DNA of 64,000 bases from Agrobacterium tumefaciens (GCF_005221385.1 NZ_CP039904.1:1268501-1332500); one strand, 5' to 3'; counted from the stretch's first letter, positions 1 to 9,889 are shown. Numbers and translations: made by a program. The notes: a model not told the origin generated them from the letters alone.

Positions 1-222
1 TTCGTCAGCCACGATCTTTCCGTGGTGCGTTATATCGCCGACGATGTGATGGTCATCTCCAAGGGCGTGGCGGTGGAGCAGGGGACGCGCGAGGAACTCT
101 TCGCCGATCCGAAGCATCCCTATACGCGCCAGCTCTTCGCCGCGACACCGATCACGGATGTCGATGCCATCCGCGCCCGCGTGGAACGCCGCAAGGCGGC
201 GCGGCAGGCCGCAACGGCCTGA
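1..222 (+). CDS. Peptide/opine-type ABC transporter ATP-binding protein, C-terminal part (5' truncated by window)
   Basis: Reading frame 1 is open from the first base and ends at 222, giving the last 73 residues. It begins in the switch region FVSHDLSVVRYIADDV, whose His contacts the ATP gamma-phosphate. It continues through the usual C-terminal extension, including HPYTRQLF, the hallmark of the oligopeptide/dipeptide family (DppD/DppF, OppD/OppF). The protein would be a cytoplasmic ATPase energising an inner-membrane importer of peptides, opines or oligosaccharide-like substrates. Walker A, Walker B and the signature motif lie before the window, so family is clear but substrate is not. A strong hairpin follows directly, so this is the last gene of its operon. 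The sugar-acid genes downstream hint at a related substrate, but that is inference. Confidence 0.9.
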   Translation, partial: FVSHDLSVVRYIADDVMVISKGVAVEQGTREELFADPKHPYTRQLFAATPITDVDAIRARVERRKAARQAATA

Positions 223-244
223 GCGTAGAAGCATCAAGTTAGAA

Positions 245-275
245 AACAGGCCGGGTTTCCGGCCTGTTGCTTTTT
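245..275 (+). terminator. Rho-independent terminator after the ABC ATPase gene
   Basis: A perfect 10-bp stem AACAGGCCGG / CCGGCCTGTT (245-254 and 259-268) with a GTTT loop is followed by GCTTTTTC. It sits between convergent genes. The minus-strand reading has fewer T residues after the stem, so it may serve the opposite gene only weakly. Confidence 0.85.
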
Positions 276-1747
276 CAGGACTTTAAAAACATGCCGATAG
301 CGGCAAGTGCGCCTTGCTCGCGGATGTCACGATAGGCGGCTTTCAGGGAGGACACGAAATTTTCGTTGCCCGGCAGGTCGTCGCCGAATGTGCGCGTGAA
401 GGTGAGGAAGCGGTCAACGACAGCATCCGGTGCCATTGCCAGCTGGTCCGGCGCATCCCACTCCTTGAAAGCGGGGTCGAGAATGGTGATCGGCTGATCC
501 TTTTCATCCCTGTCTGCGCAGGATCTGATCCACAAAGCGACGGCAAAAATAACGGCCCGACTGTCGGCCTGTTCTTCCAGCAATTCGCGCAATGGACCAA
601 GAATACGCAGTGGCACTTTCTGCGAGGCGTCGGAGGCGATCTGCATGGTCTTGTGCTGCAGAGAGGGGTTGGCGAAACGCTCCCTGAGGCCGGCTGCGAA
701 TTCTGCTCCATCGACCGCAGGGTCCAACGTCCGGCCGACTTCGCGCCAATAGGCGTCGATGAAATCGCGCACGGTTTTTTCACCCCATGCATCGGCAACC
801 GTTTTAAGGCCCGCGATCTGGCCTATGGCGGCGATGGCGCTGTGGGAGCCGTTCAGCATTCTGAGTTTCATATGTTCGTAGGGCTCGACGTCGCTGACGA
901 ACTCCACACCCGATCTTTCGAGCGCCGGCCTTCCATGCGGAAAACGGTCTTCGATGACGAAGCGGAAATAGGGCTCTGCCACCACCGGCCAAGCGTCGCG
1001 CACCCCAAGTGCCGTTGATATCGCATCCCGGTCCGCCTCGGTGGTGGCGGGAACGATCCGGTCCACCATGGAGCAGGGGCAGGCGATATTGGTTTCGATG
1101 AACGGGGCCAGTTCAGGGTCGGCAAGTGCGACGAATTCCAGCAGCAGCTTTTGCAACACATGTCCGTTGGCGGGCAGGTTATCGCAGGAAAGAAGCGTCA
1201 GCGGCAGCGAGCCTTCTTTGCGCCTGCGTTGCGTAGCAGCGAGAATGAAACCGAAGATGGAGCGTGGCCGGTCCGGGTTTTCAAGGTCGTGGAGAATATC
1301 GGGATGGTCACGCAGCAGGCTGCGGGAAGCGAGATTGGTGAGATAACCCTTTTCCGTCACGGTCAGGGTGACGATGAGCACGCGCGGATCGGATAGCCGC
1401 TCCACCAGCCTTTCGGGGTCTTCCGGCGCCACGATGGTCTCCATGATGGAGCCGATGATGCGCAGGTGCTCGCTTTGGCCGTCGCGTAAGCAGAATGTGT
1501 AGAGATTGTCCTGCGGTTCTATGGCATCGCGCGTGTCCGGGCTGCGCAGCGACGCGGCTATGATGCCCCATTGTGTTTCACCGCGATTGAGGCAGTCATC
1601 AATGAAAACCGCCTGATGCGCCCGGTGAAACGCCCCGACCCCGAGATGCACGATGCCGGGTGTGACCGTTTGGCGATCATAGGTGGGCGTTGCCACGGAT
1701 TGCGGCAGGCGGGGAAGGGTGGCGGCGGAAAGCCTGTCTGTCATCAA
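275..1747 (-). CDS. Mannitol dehydrogenase family oxidoreductase (mannitol 2-dehydrogenase / fructuronate reductase type)
   Basis: This 490-residue protein is the usual length for the long-chain polyol dehydrogenase family (UxuB, MtlK, DalD). These enzymes interconvert a polyol or aldonate and a ketose or keto-uronate with NAD(H). Visible signatures are the N-terminal dinucleotide-binding segment with GVGAFHRAHQ, the DNLPANG motif, and the catalytic block KLRMLNGSHS carrying the family Lys and the Asn/His pair. It lies downstream of the GntR gene on the same strand, so the two may be cotranscribed, and the enolase-type dehydratase is divergent from that regulator. The neighbourhood favours a hexuronate or sugar-acid substrate over plain mannitol. 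I cannot separate D-mannonate, D-arabinitol and mannitol specificity by eye. Confidence 0.85.
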   Translation of the reverse strand: MMTDRLSAATLPRLPQSVATPTYDRQTVTPGIVHLGVGAFHRAHQAVFIDDCLNRGETQWGIIAASLRSPDTRDAIEPQDNLYTFCLRDGQSEHLRIIGSIMETIVAPEDPERLVERLSDPRVLIVTLTVTEKGYLTNLASRSLLRDHPDILHDLENPDRPRSIFGFILAATQRRRKEGSLPLTLLSCDNLPANGHVLQKLLLEFVALADPELAPFIETNIACPCSMVDRIVPATTEADRDAISTALGVRDAWPVVAEPYFRFVIEDRFPHGRPALERSGVEFVSDVEPYEHMKLRMLNGSHSAIAAIGQIAGLKTVADAWGEKTVRDFIDAYWREVGRTLDPAVDGAEFAAGLRERFANPSLQHKTMQIASDASQKVPLRILGPLRELLEEQADSRAVIFAVALWIRSCADRDEKDQPITILDPAFKEWDAPDQLAMAPDAVVDRFLTFTRTFGDDLPGNENFVSSLKAAYRDIREQGALAAIGMFLKS

Positions 1748-1870
1748 TGCGAAATCCCCACGCGGAAGGGGGTAGTCGCGGTTCGTGCCGCTGGAATTTC
1801 GGCATCCGGATTTTCGCGCATGTCAGTTCCTCCCGTTGTTTTCTGAATAGATCAGGGTCTTCTAAATGGA

Positions 1871-2545
1871 TCAGGCCCCACCCTCTTTAAGCAGCCGGAT
1901 CTGACGCAGCGTGTTCTGGCGGCTGCGTTCGAGATGCCGCCACAGGGCATCGACGATCTGGGCCTTGCTGCCGGCGGCGATGGCGTCGGCGATATTCTGG
2001 TGCTCCTCGACCGAACGGGCGTAATCACCGAGGATCGAGACGAAAACCGTGTGGGTCTGGTCGAGAATGCGCTCGTGCGAGCCGGAAATGACGGGAATGC
2101 GCGCGGCCGACACAAGGGTCGTATGGAAGCTGCGATCGTAAAAAAGCGCTTTCGACAATTCATCCAGTGTCGAGCCTTTGGCGAATTCGCGATGTTTCGC
2201 AAGGCTTTCAAGAAGCTGCGCATGCAGCGCGCCATCCAGCTGCCCGGCGTCGAAAGCCACTTCGACGGCGCCTTTTTCAAGCAGCATTCTGGCGGCGTAG
2301 AGCTCTTCCACATCCTCCACCGTGAAATCGCGCACCACCATGCCGCGCCTTGAAGAGTTGACCACCAGCCCGTCGGCCTCGAGTTTCACACAGGCTTCCT
2401 TGACCGGCGTGGGGCTGATGCCGAGATCGGCGGCAAGCTCGTTTGGCAGCAGGCGCTCGCCGCCGCGCAATTTGCCGCTGACGATGCGCGCGCGAAGTTC
2501 CCGGTGCGCCTGTTCGGCGAGCGTGACTTTGACGAGTGTGTTCAT
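1871..2545 (-). CDS. GntR family transcriptional regulator, FCD (FadR-like) subfamily
   Basis: From the ATG at 2545 this is a 224-residue protein. Residues 1-75 form the winged helix-turn-helix, including LAEQAHRELRARIVSG and LLPNELAADLGISPTPVKEA. The rest is the all-helical FCD effector domain, with the metal/ligand-type motif YDRSFHTTLV and later His residues. It would act as a cytosolic repressor or activator responding to a small acid. The reading frame also opens earlier with a TTG at 2587, and a GTG lies near 2551. None of these has a strong ribosome-binding site, so the start is uncertain. It is divergent from the enolase-type gene at 2793 and sits ahead of the polyol dehydrogenase gene, so it most likely controls both. 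Confidence 0.85.
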   Translation of the reverse strand: MNTLVKVTLAEQAHRELRARIVSGKLRGGERLLPNELAADLGISPTPVKEACVKLEADGLVVNSSRRGMVVRDFTVEDVEELYAARMLLEKGAVEVAFDAGQLDGALHAQLLESLAKHREFAKGSTLDELSKALFYDRSFHTTLVSAARIPVISGSHERILDQTHTVFVSILGDYARSVEEHQNIADAIAAGSKAQIVDALWRHLERSRQNTLRQIRLLKEGGA

Positions 2546-2593
2546 GGCCACATCATTGCGCAGCTTTGGAGGACAGGCAATAATCAAATATTA

Positions 2594-2615
2594 AAAATAA
2601 AAAATTTTTTATTTT
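2594..2615. promoter_or_regulatory. 22-bp perfect A/T palindrome in the GntR/dehydratase divergent promoter region
   Basis: A perfectly self-complementary run made only of A and T is centred between 2604 and 2605 (A6/T6 core flanked by T/A and A4/T4). It falls between the divergent GntR and dehydratase genes. It could be an operator, an UP-like promoter element or intrinsically bent DNA. The FCD-type TNGTNNNACNA site is not obvious inside it. Confidence 0.4.
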
Positions 2616-2735
2616 ACAATGACGGCTTTTCCGTTAGCTCTATTCGTTATCGGAAGCCGGCTGCTGGAGGAGGGTAGCGCGGCAATCCCCGACGGTCTCA
2701 TCTCTTGCGGTTACTGATCGCGGGGCGATGCCTCA

Positions 2736-2762
2736 CTGGGGAGTCCGCATGTTCCTCCCCAG
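2736..2762 (+). promoter_or_regulatory. Inverted repeat in the 5' region of the dehydratase gene
   Basis: CTGGGGAG (2736-2743) and CTCCCCAG (2755-2762) form a perfect 8-bp stem around an 11-base loop. The repeat ends 30 bases before the start codon at 2793. It could be an operator half-site pair or a leader hairpin; there is no T run, so it is not a standard terminator. Confidence 0.4.
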
Positions 2763-2786
2763 AAGCGTTCAAGCATCGAGGAATGA

Positions 2787-3911
<1,125 letters not shown>

Positions 3912-3913
3912 AA

Positions 3914-3945
3914 AAGGCGGCGCAGAGAATGCGCCGCCTTGTTCA
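3914..3945 (+). terminator. Rho-independent terminator after the dehydratase gene
   Basis: An 11-bp stem AAGGCGGCGCA / TGCGCCGCCTT (3914-3924 and 3930-3940) with a GAGAA loop starts three bases after the stop codon. A T-rich tail follows. The flanking A run lets it also work for the convergent flavin monooxygenase gene. Confidence 0.8.
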
Positions 3946-3962
3946 TTTTTAGGGAAAAGCCG

Positions 3963-4985
3963 TTAGCGCCAGCCGAGAGCCGGCGCTACCTGCTTCAGGA
4001 TCGTCTCGATCACATGGGCGTTGTAATCGACGCCCAGCTGGTTCGGCACGGTCAGGAGCAGCGTGTCGGCCTCGGCGATGGCTTCATCGGCTTTCAGCTG
4101 TTCGATCAGCGCTTCAGGCTCGGCGGCATAGCTGCGCCCGAAGATCGCACGCGTCTTGTCGTCGATATAACCGATCTTGTCGTCGCCTTCATTGCCGTAA
4201 CCGAAATAGGACCGATCGCGATCGTTGACGAGCGCGAAGATGCTGCGGCTGACCGAAACGCGCGGTTCGCGGGCATGGCCAGCTTCCTTCCAGGCTTCCC
4301 GGAAGGTGCGGATCTGCTGCGCCTGCTGGACGTGGAAAGGCTCGCCCGTCTCATCCGTCTTCAGGGTGGAGCTTTGCAGGTTCATGCCAAGCTTTGCCGC
4401 CCACACCGCCGTCGCATTGGAACTCGAACCCCACCAGATGCGCTCACGCAGCCCTTCGGAATGCGGTTCCAGGCGCAAAAGGCCGGGCGGGTTCGGGAAC
4501 ATCGGTCTCGGGTTCGGCTGCGCGAAACCTTCACCCTTCAGAAGTTCAAGGAACACCTCGGTATGTTGCCGTGCCATATCTTCTTCGGTCTCGCCCTCGG
4601 CCGGGCGGAAGCCGAAATAACGCCAGCCATCGATCACCTGTTCCGGCGAACCACGGCTGATGCCGAGTTGCAGGCGTCCACCGGCGATGAGGTCGGCCGA
4701 GCCGGCATCCTCCGCCATGTAGAATGGGTTTTCATAGCGCATGTCGATGACGCCGGTGCCGATCTCAATGTTTTTCGTTCTGGCGCCGACGGCGGCCAGA
4801 AGCGGAAAAGGCGAGGCAAGCTGGCGGGCGAAATGGTGCACGCGAAAATAGGCGCCGTCGGCGCCCAGTTCTTCGGCGGCCACGGCAAGATCTATCGATT
4901 GCAGCAGCGTATCGGCCGCCGAACGGGTCTGCGACTGGGGCGAGGGCGTCCAGTGTCCGAAGGATAAAAATCCGATCTTTTTCAT
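3963..4985 (-). CDS. LLM-class (luciferase-like) flavin-dependent oxidoreductase
   Basis: This 340-residue protein matches the bacterial luciferase/F420-type TIM-barrel family. Visible features are the N-terminal strand IGFLSFGHW, HHFARQLASPFPLLAAVGART, the GTGVIDMRYENPFYMAEDAG region, and GRLQLGISRGSPEQVIDGW, which shapes the flavin pocket. These enzymes use reduced flavin and oxygen on small aldehydes, sulfonates or aromatics; the substrate here is unknown. The ATG at 4985 has GGAAGG about seven bases upstream. The LysR gene lies 136 bases upstream on the same strand, so the two may be read together. Confidence 0.85.
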   Translation of the reverse strand: MKKIGFLSFGHWTPSPQSQTRSAADTLLQSIDLAVAAEELGADGAYFRVHHFARQLASPFPLLAAVGARTKNIEIGTGVIDMRYENPFYMAEDAGSADLIAGGRLQLGISRGSPEQVIDGWRYFGFRPAEGETEEDMARQHTEVFLELLKGEGFAQPNPRPMFPNPPGLLRLEPHSEGLRERIWWGSSSNATAVWAAKLGMNLQSSTLKTDETGEPFHVQQAQQIRTFREAWKEAGHAREPRVSVSRSIFALVNDRDRSYFGYGNEGDDKIGYIDDKTRAIFGRSYAAEPEALIEQLKADEAIAEADTLLLTVPNQLGVDYNAHVIETILKQVAPALGWR

Positions 4986-5121
4986 GATGACCTTCCAGAT
5001 GTCGGAGGATGCCAGCTTTCACAAACCGGCTTCGTTGTTGTCAGTCATATAGGCAACCGCACGCATCCTCCAATCCGCCACCCGTAGACACGGTGTCGCC
5101 GAAATGTGAACGATGGTCGTT

Positions 5122-6039
5122 TCAGGCAATCGTCCTGCGGTCGAGGATGAAGAGATTTTCGTGGGCGCGCGCAGTCGTCAGGATGAAATCCATCAGCGAG
5201 CGCACACGCGGCACATTGGCGAAATCTTGATGGCTGGTCAGCCAGTAACCGCGCCGCAGTTCCACTTCGTCGGCAAGAACCATCTGTAAATCCGGAAAAC
5301 GGGCGGCAATGAAGTTCGGTAATATGCACAGGCCACGGCCGCTCAGCGTGGCGGTCAGTTGGGCGAAAATGCTCGATGATTGAAAGTTGGGGCGCAGGCC
5401 GGGCATCACGTCGCGCATATAATCGAGGCCCGGCGAAAAAATCAGGTCCTGTACGTAACCGATGAAAAAGTGGTCGGGCAAATCCTCACGCCGCGTGATT
5501 TTCGGCCGCCCCGCGAGATAGGAACGTGAGGCATAGATATGTAGCGTGTAATCGATGATCTGTTCGTTGATGTAGGGGCCGGCTTTCGGCGGATCGAGCG
5601 TGACGGCCACATCCGCTTCCTTTCTGGAAAGCGCCATGATTTGCTGGATCGTCACCATCTCCACCATGATGTGGGGATGGGTGGCGGCGAAGTCTTTCAG
5701 CCTCTCCACGAAGAAAAAATTGGAAAAACCTTCCGGCGCGCTGAGCCGCACCACGCCGCGCAGCAGGCTGCCGCTTTCGGAAATATCCGACTGCAGCCTT
5801 TCCGCTTCCGCCTCTATACGCTCGACCGTATCGACCAGCCGCCGCCCGACCGTCGTCAGTTCGTAACCACGCGGGTTTCGCTCGAACAGCTTGGTTTTTA
5901 GGGAGAATTCCAGCCGGTCGATGTGGCGGGAGACAGTGGCGTGGCTGGTGCGCAGGCTGCGGGCGGCAGACGAGAGCTGTCCGGTGCGGGCCACCGCCAG
6001 AAAATATTGCAGGTCATCCCAGGTAAAAGGCGTGGCCAA
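5122..6039 (-). CDS. LysR family transcriptional regulator
   Basis: This 305-residue protein has a LysR helix-turn-helix at residues 5-65 (DLQYFLAVARTGQLSSAARS and SHATVSRHIDRLE). An effector-binding domain follows from about residue 90. No ATG fits: the frame begins with TTG at 6039, and GGGAG sits a good distance upstream, so a TTG start is the best choice. The gene is divergent from the ABC-importer/alcohol-oxidation operon starting at 6272. A strong inverted repeat lies between them, which argues that this protein controls that operon and itself. The effector is unknown. Confidence 0.88.
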   Translation of the reverse strand: MATPFTWDDLQYFLAVARTGQLSSAARSLRTSHATVSRHIDRLEFSLKTKLFERNPRGYELTTVGRRLVDTVERIEAEAERLQSDISESGSLLRGVVRLSAPEGFSNFFFVERLKDFAATHPHIMVEMVTIQQIMALSRKEADVAVTLDPPKAGPYINEQIIDYTLHIYASRSYLAGRPKITRREDLPDHFFIGYVQDLIFSPGLDYMRDVMPGLRPNFQSSSIFAQLTATLSGRGLCILPNFIAARFPDLQMVLADEVELRRGYWLTSHQDFANVPRVRSLMDFILTTARAHENLFILDRRTIA

Positions 6040-6060
6040 TTCCGTCTCCCATTGCGAGTT

Positions 6061-6078
6061 CTGTTCAAAAATGAACAG
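6061..6078. promoter_or_regulatory. Probable LysR operator (7-bp inverted repeat)
   Basis: CTGTTCA-AAAA-TGAACAG is a perfect inverted repeat containing a T-N11-A type core. It lies 22 bases upstream of the LysR start and 194 bases upstream of the divergent operon. A further half-site, CTGTTCGAA, follows at 6082. Placement next to a LysR gene that reads away from its target operon is typical of an autoregulatory recognition site. Confidence 0.6.
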
Positions 6079-6271
6079 TTCCTGTTCGAAATTTGATGAT
6101 GCCGTGCTCTTGTGTCAACCGAGGAATTCGAGAAATCTAAAATGAGGATGCGTCGCTTTGAGGAGAGTGGCGTGACCGTTTCGATGCAGCACCCGCAACG
6201 ATCGCCATGCGACTTCGTTCACTGTTGCACAGACAATCTGAGGCTCGCAATCATCTCTGGGAGGAGAAGTC

Positions 6272-7480
6272 ATGCGCAAGAGTATCGTTTTATCCACGGC
6301 CATGGCACTGGCCGCCGGCACCGCCGCTTATGCCGCCGAGATTTCGGACGGCAAGGTCAAGATCGGTATCCTGAACGACCAGTCGGGCGTTTACGCCAAC
6401 TTTGGCGGCAAGTACTCTTACGAGGCCGCGAAAATGGCGGTTGAGGATTTCGGCGGCAAGGTGCTCAATGCGCCGGTTGAGGTGGTGACCGCCGACCACC
6501 AGAACAAGGCGGATGTCGCCTCCAATATCGCCCGGCAATGGTATGACACCGAGCAAGTCGATTCGATCATGGAATTGACTTCGTCCTCGGTGGGTCTGGC
6601 CGTACAGGCGCTGTCCAAGGACAAGAAGAAAATCACCATCAATACGGGTGCGGCAACCACCGAACTGACCGGCAAGCAGTGCAGCCCCTATGGTTTCCAC
6701 TGGGCCTATGACACCTATTCGCTGGCGGTCGGCACTGGCGGCGCGCTGGTGAAGCAGGGCGGCGACAGCTGGTTCTTCCTGACCGCCGACTATGCTTTCG
6801 GTTATTCGCTGGAAGAAAACACCGCCAATTTCGTCAAGGCCAATGGCGGCAAGGTGCTGGGTTCGGTGCGGCACCCGCTGGCGACGACGGATTATTCCTC
6901 GTTCCTGCTGCAGGCGCAGTCATCGGGTGCGAAGGTCATCGGTCTTGCCAATGCCGGTCTCGATACCTCCAACGCCATCAAGCAGGCGGCTGAATTCGGC
7001 ATCGTTGCCGGTGGCCAGCGGCTCGCCGCTCTTCTTTTCACGCTTGCCGAAGTGCATGGCCTCGGTCTTGAGGCGGCGCAGGGCCTGACGCTGACGGAAG
7101 GTTTTTATTGGGACCGCGACGATGAATCGCGCAAATTCGGCGAGCGTTTCAAGGAACGCACCGGCGCCATGCCGAACATGGTACACGCCGGCACCTATTC
7201 CGCCGTGCTGCATTACCTGAAGGCCATCGAAAAGGCCGGCACTGATGATGCCGATGCCGTTGCCAAGGCCATGAAGGAAATGCCCGTCAACGACGTCTTC
7301 TCGAAGGATGGCCATGTGGCCGCCAATGGCCGCATGATCCACGACATGTATCTCATGGAAGTGAAGAAGCCGGATGAGAGCAAGCAGCCGTGGGATTATT
7401 ACAAGGTGCTTGCGACGATCCCCGGCAAGGAAGCCTTCATGGACCCCGCAAAAAGCGGTTGCCCGCTGGTAACGCAATAA
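6272..7480 (+). CDS. LIV-type ABC transporter substrate-binding protein
   Basis: This 402-residue protein has a Sec signal peptide (MRKSIVLSTAMALAAGTAAYA, cleaved near residue 22-23). A mature periplasmic-binding fold of the branched-chain-amino-acid type follows. Typical strings are VKIGILNDQSGVYANFGGK near the N terminus and LTSSSVGLAVQALSKD in the ligand cleft. GGGAGGAG stands just before the ATG. It delivers ligand to the membrane complex encoded by the next four genes. LIV-like binding proteins recognise many things besides leucine and valine. The downstream oxidation enzymes suggest a hydroxylated or short-chain organic substrate, which is inference. Confidence 0.9.
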   Translation: MRKSIVLSTAMALAAGTAAYAAEISDGKVKIGILNDQSGVYANFGGKYSYEAAKMAVEDFGGKVLNAPVEVVTADHQNKADVASNIARQWYDTEQVDSIMELTSSSVGLAVQALSKDKKKITINTGAATTELTGKQCSPYGFHWAYDTYSLAVGTGGALVKQGGDSWFFLTADYAFGYSLEENTANFVKANGGKVLGSVRHPLATTDYSSFLLQAQSSGAKVIGLANAGLDTSNAIKQAAEFGIVAGGQRLAALLFTLAEVHGLGLEAAQGLTLTEGFYWDRDDESRKFGERFKERTGAMPNMVHAGTYSAVLHYLKAIEKAGTDDADAVAKAMKEMPVNDVFSKDGHVAANGRMIHDMYLMEVKKPDESKQPWDYYKVLATIPGKEAFMDPAKSGCPLVTQ

Positions 7481-7509
7481 AAGACTGAAGCAATAAAGGG
7501 GAAAGTTTC

Positions 7510-8295
7510 ATGACGATCGCTCCCGCCCTCGCCGGGCAGGCGGAACCCAGCGTCGTGCTTTCGGCGCGCGGTCTCTCCAAGACCTTCGGCGCATTCGCGG
7601 CCGTGAAAAACGTCGATCTCGACGTCCACCATGCTCGCGTGCATGCGCTTATCGGTCCGAACGGCGCCGGCAAGACCACGGTCTTCAACCTGTTGACCAA
7701 GTTTCTCCAGCCGACGGGCGGGGCGATCACCTTTATGGGAACGGATATAACAAGGACGCCACCGGACAAGGTGGCGCGTCTCGGTCTCGTCAGGTCTTTC
7801 CAGATATCGGCGGTGTTTCCGCATCTGACGGTTCTGGAAAACGTGCGGGTGGCGTTGCAGCGGCCGAATGGCCTCGCAACGCAATTCTGGCTGCCGCTCT
7901 CGTCGCTCGACAGGTTGAATGCCCGCGCCGAGGAGCTGATCGCAACGGTTGGCCTGACACGGGAAAAACATGCGCTTGCGGCCGATCTTTCTTACGGCCG
8001 CAAGCGGGTTCTCGAAATCGCCACCACACTGGCGCTCGATCCGAAGGTTCTGCTGCTGGACGAACCGATGGCCGGCATGGGTGGTGAGGATGTTGCCCAT
8101 GTCGCCGAGCTTATCCGCGAGGTGGCAAAGACACGTGCGGTGCTGATGGTCGAACATAATCTGAAAGTCGTGGCCGATATCTGCCACCACGTCACTGTGC
8201 TCCAGCGCGGTGAAATTCTGGCGGAGGGCGATTATGCCGCCGTTTCCGCCGATCCGCGTGTGCGCACGGCCTATATGGGCACGGAGGAGGCTTGA
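7510..8295 (+). CDS. livG: LIV-type ABC transporter ATP-binding protein (LivG-like)
   Basis: This 261-residue ATPase carries Walker A GPNGAGKTT, a degenerate signature LSYGRKRVLEIA, Walker B VLLLDEPMAGM and the switch His in MVEHNLKVV. LivG-type proteins have a slightly longer insert before the signature than LivF, as here. It would pair with the LivF-like product to power the two permeases. The gene begins 29 bases after the binding-protein gene. The family match is certain. The symbol reflects family position, not proof of branched-chain amino acid transport. Confidence 0.9.
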   Translation: MTIAPALAGQAEPSVVLSARGLSKTFGAFAAVKNVDLDVHHARVHALIGPNGAGKTTVFNLLTKFLQPTGGAITFMGTDITRTPPDKVARLGLVRSFQISAVFPHLTVLENVRVALQRPNGLATQFWLPLSSLDRLNARAEELIATVGLTREKHALAADLSYGRKRVLEIATTLALDPKVLLLDEPMAGMGGEDVAHVAELIREVAKTRAVLMVEHNLKVVADICHHVTVLQRGEILAEGDYAAVSADPRVRTAYMGTEEA

Positions 8296-8296
8296 T

Positions 8297-8998
8297 ATGG
8301 CGGCAATGCTCGAAGTCTCCAATCTGAAATCATGGTATGGCGAAAGCCAGGCGCTGCATGGCGTCGATCTGACCGTCGGCGAAGGCGAAACCATCACCAT
8401 TCTCGGCCGCAACGGCGTGGGTAAAACCACGACGCTGCGCACCATCATGGGCATCATCCGCAACCGCAAGGGCGTCATCAAGCTCGGCGGCAAGGATATG
8501 ATGCCGGTGCCGCTGCATCGCACGGCAAAATACGGCATCGGTTTCGTGCCGGAAGAGCGCGGCATCTTCGCGACGCTGAGTGTCGAGGAAAACCTGAAGC
8601 TGCCGCCCGTCGTCGCATCCGGCGGCATGACGCTCGATGAAATCTATGAACTGTTCCCCAATCTCCATGAGCGCCGCATGAGCCCCGGCACGAAGCTTTC
8701 CGGCGGCGAGCAGCAGATGCTCGCCATGGCGCGCATCCTGCGTACCGGGGTCAAGGTGCTGCTGCTCGATGAGCCGACGGAGGGACTTGCCCCCGTCATC
8801 GTCCAGCGCATCGGCGAGGTGCTGCAAAAGCTGAAGAGCCGCGGCATGACCGTGGTGCTGGTGGAGCAGAATTTCCGTTTCGCAAGCCGTATCGCCGACC
8901 GCTTCTACCTGATGGATCACGGCCAGATGGTCAGCAACTTTCCGGTGGCTGAGCTTTCCGGCCGCATGGGCGAACTCAATAAAGTGCTGGGGGTTTAA
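8297..8998 (+). CDS. livF: LIV-type ABC transporter ATP-binding protein (LivF-like)
   Basis: The protein of 233 residues starts at the ATG at 8297, one base after the LivG-like stop, with GGAGG overlapping the end of that gene. Walker A is GRNGVGKTT, the signature LSGGEQQMLAMARIL, Walker B VLLLDEPTEGLAP, and the switch His is in VEQNFRFASRIAD as the LivF-type variant. The frame is open further upstream, but the ribosome-binding site and the family N terminus (MLEVSNLKSWYG) support 8297. It is the second nucleotide-binding subunit of the importer. Confidence 0.9.
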   Translation: MAAMLEVSNLKSWYGESQALHGVDLTVGEGETITILGRNGVGKTTTLRTIMGIIRNRKGVIKLGGKDMMPVPLHRTAKYGIGFVPEERGIFATLSVEENLKLPPVVASGGMTLDEIYELFPNLHERRMSPGTKLSGGEQQMLAMARILRTGVKVLLLDEPTEGLAPVIVQRIGEVLQKLKSRGMTVVLVEQNFRFASRIADRFYLMDHGQMVSNFPVAELSGRMGELNKVLGV

Positions 8999-9000
8999 CG

Positions 9001-9888
9001 ATGACGATGATCTTCGGCATTCCAATTCAGGCCCTGCTGGGGCAATTGCTGATCGGCCTTATCAATGGCTCGTTTTATGCCCTGCTGTCGCTCGGCCTTG
9101 CCGTCATTTTCGGCCTGCTGCGCGTCATCAATTTTGCGCATGGGGCGCAATACATGCTCGGCGCTTTCGTCGCCTTTCTCGGCCTGCAATATTTCGGCAT
9201 CAATTTCTGGGTCGCGCTGGTGGTGACACCGCTCGTCGTTGCGCTTTTCGGCGCGATCGTCGAACGGTTCCTGCTGTCGCGGCTTTATGATCTCGATCCG
9301 CTTTACGGGCTGCTTTTCACCTTCGGCCTCGCGCTGGTGGTGGAGGGCACGTTCCGCTGGCTTTACGGCGCTGCCGGTCAACCCTATTCGGTGCCGCGTG
9401 AGCTGGCGGGCGGCACAAATCTCGGCTTCATGTTCCTGCCGAACTACCGCGCCTTTGTTGTCGTCATTTCGCTGGTCGCCTGCCTTGCCACCTGGGCGCT
9501 GATCGAAAAGACGCGGCTCGGCTCCTACCTGCGCGCCGCCACCGAAAACCCGACGCTGGTGCAGGCTTTCGGCATCAACGTGCCGGTGCTGCTGACGCTG
9601 ACCTACGCGCTGGGTGCCGGCCTTGCCGGTTTCACCGGCGTGCTGGCAGCACCGATCTATCAGGTCTCGCCGCTGATGGGCACCAATCTCATCATCGTCG
9701 TCTTTGCCGTGGTCGTCGTCGGCGGCATGGGGTCGATCATGGGGGCCATCGTCACGGGTTATATGCTGGGCATCGCCGAAGGGCTGACCAAGGTGTTCTA
9801 CCCGGAAGCCTCCAACATCGTCATCTTCGTCATCATGGCCTTTGTGCTGCTCATCCGCCCCGCCGGACTTTTCGGAAAGGACGCCTGA
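9001..9888 (+). CDS. livH: LIV-type ABC transporter permease (LivH-like)
   Basis: This 295-residue, very hydrophobic protein has about eight membrane segments. It opens with the family motif LLIGLINGSFYALLSLGLAVIFG in pieces, followed by INFAHGAQYMLGAF. The EAA-like coupling loop appears as SYLRAATENPTLVQAFGIN, and the GMGSIMGAIVTGYMLGIAEG segment is also typical. The start follows the LivF-like stop directly. It forms half of the inner-membrane channel with the next product. Confidence 0.9.
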   Translation: MTMIFGIPIQALLGQLLIGLINGSFYALLSLGLAVIFGLLRVINFAHGAQYMLGAFVAFLGLQYFGINFWVALVVTPLVVALFGAIVERFLLSRLYDLDPLYGLLFTFGLALVVEGTFRWLYGAAGQPYSVPRELAGGTNLGFMFLPNYRAFVVVISLVACLATWALIEKTRLGSYLRAATENPTLVQAFGINVPVLLTLTYALGAGLAGFTGVLAAPIYQVSPLMGTNLIIVVFAVVVVGGMGSIMGAIVTGYMLGIAEGLTKVFYPEASNIVIFVIMAFVLLIRPAGLFGKDA

Positions 9889-9889
9889 T

